A DNA stretch of 8,257 nt from Pseudomonadales bacterium (lineage in GTDB: Bacteria > Pseudomonadota > Gammaproteobacteria > Pseudomonadales > Moraxellaceae): positions 1 to 8,257 of the forward strand of contig JABEVH010000160.1 of the NCBI GenBank assembly GCA_013043915.1, written 5' to 3'. The notes beneath the pieces were generated by a model. That model saw nothing but the letters and a program-made list of their open reading frames with translations, was not told the DNA's origin and did not search any database. Shown here piece by piece: positions 6,292 through 8,257 of the stretch. A program made the position numbers and the translations under genes. Position 1 is the stretch's first letter, and each line of letters begins with the position of its first letter.

Positions 6292-7953
6292 TTAATGTCG
6301 TGATTCTATCGCGGTGATTTCAGCACCAAAACGTTCAATGACCCCTGCTATGGTAGGGTCCTGATGAAAGCTCTCCATCAAGGTGGCCTGTTCCTGTTTC
6401 TGCCGCTCTGCCTGCAACTCCATAGGAGTCATGCCCACAGGAGCCTGGTAGACCAGTTGTAATTGCAAGTCCTGCTGACCCTGCCAGCGCCGAAAACTTT
6501 GCTGCAAGGGCTCAAGCCCCATATCCGCCATGGAAGCAGGCATTTGTGTATACAGCTCCCAGAGCTTACCCGAAACTTGCCGGGGCACCGCATTCATCGC
6601 CAGAGAACGTGCCATGCCCTGCAAATCTTCCATAGCTTGCAAGGCATCCCACCATGCCTGTCCACCCAGAAAATCACTATTCGCCACTGGCAAGGACGGG
6701 GCTTCAACGACAGGACCGGGGGGTAAGGACGAAGGCACTGATGCGGTACACACCGGCACCTGGCGAACTTGATCAGGAACTGGCAGGTCCACCACCACAC
6801 GACTACTGCTGCTGATGGAGGCCACGTCAGGCACGCGCGTAGCAGGTCGCGATGGTGTCGAAGCTCTCTCCGCTTTCTGTGGCATGGGTTTAAACACCAG
6901 CATGCGCAGCAGAGTCATCTCCACCCCGGAACGAGCATCAAAGGCAAAAGGAAGATCGCGACGCCCTTGTAGAGCAATCTGATAATACAGCTGCAAGGCT
7001 TCACCGCTAAGAGCAGAGGCCAAGCTGGTAAGTTCTGGCTCATCGTCAGCGCGCTCAGGCAAGAGCTGCACCAAGGCAAGCTGATGCAACAGGCTGACAA
7101 TATCGGCTAACACCTGAGCAAAATCCAGCGACTGTTCGGCCATTTGCGCTACCACCGCCATGACCTCAGCAGCAGCTCCCTGGGTGATGTGTTGCAGTAA
7201 GCGAACAACCAGCTGCCGGTCAATACTACCCAACATGGTAGCCACATCGCTTGCGCGCAATCCGCCATCACCAAATGATATGGCCTGGTCGGTCAGCGAC
7301 AAAGCATCGCGCATGGATCCTTGAGCAGACCTGGCCAAGAGTTGTAATGCAACCTCCTCATAGGTGATGACTTCCTGATCAAGCACCTTCTGCAAATGCC
7401 CCACAATACGCTCCACACTCATGGGTTTAAGGGCAAACTGCAGACAGCGGGAAAGCACGGTAACCGGTAATTTTTGCGGATCAGTCGTTGCCAGCAAGAA
7501 CTTCACATGGGGAGGCGGCTCTTCTAAAGTTTTTAGCAACGCGTTAAAACTGTGCCCTGAAAGCATGTGCACTTCGTCAATCAGGTAAACCTTGTAACGC
7601 CCTCGTGTCGGTGCATACTGCACATTATCCAGCAGTTCTCGCGTGTCTTCGACCTTGGTTCGGGAGGCCGCATCGATTTCGATCAGGTCAACATAACGGC
7701 CTTCATTGATCTCAAGACAGGTACCACAAACTCCGCAAGGCTCAGAGCTGATGCCTGTCTCACAGTTTAGACAGCGCGCCAGAATACGGGCTATGGTGGT
7801 TTTGCCAACACCGCGCGTACCGGTAAACAAATAGGCATGGTGCAAACGATCCTGATCCAGCGCATGCACCAGCGCCTTGGCTACATGCTCCTGACCCACC
7901 AGCTCCCGAAAACTACGCGGACGGTATTTGCGCGCCAACACTTGGTAGGACAT
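6292..7953 (-). CDS. dnaX: DNA polymerase III subunit tau (clamp loader ATPase)
   Basis: Clamp-loader subunit that opens the beta clamp with delta and delta' and, through its C-terminus, ties the polymerase alpha subunit and DnaB together. From the ATG at 7953 it has 553 residues, shorter than E. coli tau (643), mainly in the middle linker. AAA+ elements match E. coli numbering: Walker A GTRGVGKTT (45-53, Lys51), zinc Cys64, Cys73, Cys76 and Cys79, Walker B LIDEVHML, sensor 1 LLATTDPQKLP, SRC (168-170), sensor 2 GSMRDALSLTDQ (Arg215). A Pro/Ser/Val-rich linker (about 358-425) precedes a tau-type C-terminal domain (about 430-553). No A-rich slippery heptamer like that of E. coli dnaX is present. 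A GTG at 7959 is in frame but lies inside the ribosome site, so the ATG (MSYQVLARKYRP) is chosen. First gene of the dnaX-ebfC-recR operon. A TAGCAT at 7980-7985 could be its -10 box, without a clear -35. Confidence 0.96.
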   Translation of the reverse strand: MSYQVLARKYRPRSFRELVGQEHVAKALVHALDQDRLHHAYLFTGTRGVGKTTIARILARCLNCETGISSEPCGVCGTCLEINEGRYVDLIEIDAASRTKVEDTRELLDNVQYAPTRGRYKVYLIDEVHMLSGHSFNALLKTLEEPPPHVKFLLATTDPQKLPVTVLSRCLQFALKPMSVERIVGHLQKVLDQEVITYEEVALQLLARSAQGSMRDALSLTDQAISFGDGGLRASDVATMLGSIDRQLVVRLLQHITQGAAAEVMAVVAQMAEQSLDFAQVLADIVSLLHQLALVQLLPERADDEPELTSLASALSGEALQLYYQIALQGRRDLPFAFDARSGVEMTLLRMLVFKPMPQKAERASTPSRPATRVPDVASISSSSRVVVDLPVPDQVRQVPVCTASVPSSLPPGPVVEAPSLPVANSDFLGGQAWWDALQAMEDLQGMARSLAMNAVPRQVSGKLWELYTQMPASMADMGLEPLQQSFRRWQGQQDLQLQLVYQAPVGMTPMELQAERQKQEQATLMESFHQDPTIAGVIERFGAEITAIESRH

Positions 7954-7955
7954 CT

Positions 7956-7964
7956 TCACCCCCT
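7956..7964 (-). promoter_or_regulatory. Ribosome binding site deciding the dnaX start
   Basis: AGGGGGTGA on the minus strand differs at one base from AGGAGGTGA, the complement of the 16S rRNA 3' end. It ends 2 bases before the ATG at 7953, with the GG core 5 bases away. The alternative GTG at 7959 is part of this site, so it is unlikely to be the start. Confidence 0.7.
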
Positions 7965-8019
7965 CAGCTTGAAGTGCCTATGCTAGCCCATGGCAGAGCG
8001 CGATGAAAGCTGATCTAGC

Positions 8020-8048
8020 TTGCCATCGCGAGTTCCTTCAGCTAAGAT
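8020..8048 (+). promoter_or_regulatory. Promoter of tRNA-Ser
   Basis: TTGCCA (8020-8025, 5/6 of a -35 box), exactly 17 bases, then TAAGAT (8043-8048, 4/6 of a -10 box), followed by a GC-rich stretch (CGCGCC). Such a discriminator is typical of stringently controlled stable-RNA promoters. RNA would start near 8055, leaving about 9 bases of leader before the tRNA. It lies in the 110-base space shared with divergent dnaX. Confidence 0.65.
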
Positions 8049-8063
8049 TCGCGCCTCTTGCAG

Positions 8064-8154
8064 GGTGAGGTGTCCGAGCGGCTGAAGGAGCACGCCTGGA
8101 AAGTGTGTATACGCTAACCGCGTATCGAGGGTTCGAATCCCTCCCTCACCGCCA
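8064..8154 (+). tRNA. tRNA-Ser (anticodon GGA)
   Basis: A complete class II tRNA of 91 bases with encoded CCA. The acceptor stem GGTGAGG (8064-8070) pairs with CCTCACC (8144-8150), then discriminator G and CCA (8152-8154). The anticodon stem CACGC/GTGTG (one G-T pair) carries the loop CTGGAAA with anticodon GGA at 8098-8100, reading UCC and UCU. A long variable arm (ATACGC, loop TAACC, GCGTAT) is the serine-type identity element. The T arm is GAGGG-TTCGAAT-CCCTC. No T-run terminator follows closely; the weak CCCC/GGGG hairpin near 8179-8192 lacks one. Confidence 0.97.
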
Positions 8155-8160
8155 TTTAGT

Positions 8161-8256
8161 CTAGATTTTCAGGCTCTTCCCCATAAACGGGGGATGGGCA
8201 TTCATCAAACCCGATTGAACATACCGCTCCAGCCACATAGGGCAAGCACCCTCATA
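8161..8256 (-). CDS. Possible C-terminal end of an unknown protein
   Basis: On the minus strand a frame is open from the right edge to a TAG at 8161-8163, seven bases beyond the tRNA-Ser CCA. The 31 visible residues contain CPMWLERYV and end in HPPFMGKSLKI. I do not recognise the family. The composition looks protein-like, but 96 bases is too short to rule out chance, and a plus-strand frame is also open across this stretch. If real, the gene would end tail to tail with the tRNA. Confidence 0.28.
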   Translation of the reverse strand, partial: YEGACPMWLERYVQSGLMNAHPPFMGKSLKI

Positions 8257-8257
8257 C

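Noticed and set aside
6888..6895. GTTTAAAC in dnaX, containing the slippery heptamer TTTAAAC
   Set aside because: The reading frame is TTT AAA C, not T TTA AAC, so a standard -1 tandem slip cannot occur there. It is just a palindrome in the codons for Phe-Lys.
7954..8063. 4.5S (SRP) RNA gene, which in some relatives lies near dnaX
   Set aside because: The conserved GGTCCGGAAGGAAGCAGCC-type core is absent from this spacer and from 8155-8257.
8179..8192. CCCC/GGGG hairpin after the tRNA as an intrinsic terminator
   Set aside because: The stem is only 4-5 bp and no T run follows on either strand.
1..8257. Mobile elements, CRISPR arrays, toxin-antitoxin or defence genes
   Set aside because: No repeated arrays, terminal inverted repeats, transposase or integrase motifs, or unexplained gene-sized spaces are visible.

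Overview
This window reads as ordinary, densely packed chromosomal DNA of a gammaproteobacterium. The placement rests on the argG-motY-pyrC-rnt gene order, known from Pseudomonas (recalled for P. aeruginosa, not searched), on a class II PyrC, on RNase T, and on a MotY-type flagellar protein, which implies a motile cell. The protein sequences look closest to the Pseudomonas/Oceanospirillales side of the class. I cannot name the genus.

Layout from left to right. (1) The 3' part of an rnfB/rsxB-like ferredoxin gene, overlapping nth (endonuclease III), on the plus strand. (2) On the minus strand, argG (argininosuccinate synthase), preceded upstream by a motY-like gene. (3) Diverging from motY on the plus strand, pyrC (dihydroorotase), overlapping rnt (RNase T). 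(4) On the minus strand, the replication/repair operon dnaX-ebfC(ybaB)-recR. (5) Diverging from dnaX, a plus-strand tRNA-Ser(GGA) gene with a good stable-RNA-type promoter, then about 100 bases that I cannot assign. Nearly all the DNA is coding. The real spaces are 2314-2408, 3423-3676, 7954-8063 and 8155-8257, all shorter than 300 bases.

The genes fall into known functional groups: DNA repair (nth, recR, ebfC nearby), clamp loading (dnaX), RNA maturation (rnt, tRNA-Ser), arginine and pyrimidine synthesis (argG, pyrC), and motility (motY). Two gene pairs are joined by 8-base ATGANTGA stop/start overlaps (rnfB/nth and pyrC/rnt). Two convergent pairs overlap tail to tail (nth/argG by 9 bases, rnt/recR by 12), and these overlaps fall where blocks that are separate in P. 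aeruginosa meet.

I see no mobile element, CRISPR array, defence system, biosynthetic cluster or clearly new system. The points worth a second look are smaller: rnfB joined straight to nth with a long charged tail, a MotY with an altered peptidoglycan-binding motif and a sigma-28-like promoter, a RecR lacking the usual Toprim glutamate, and a dnaX without the A-rich frameshift site.
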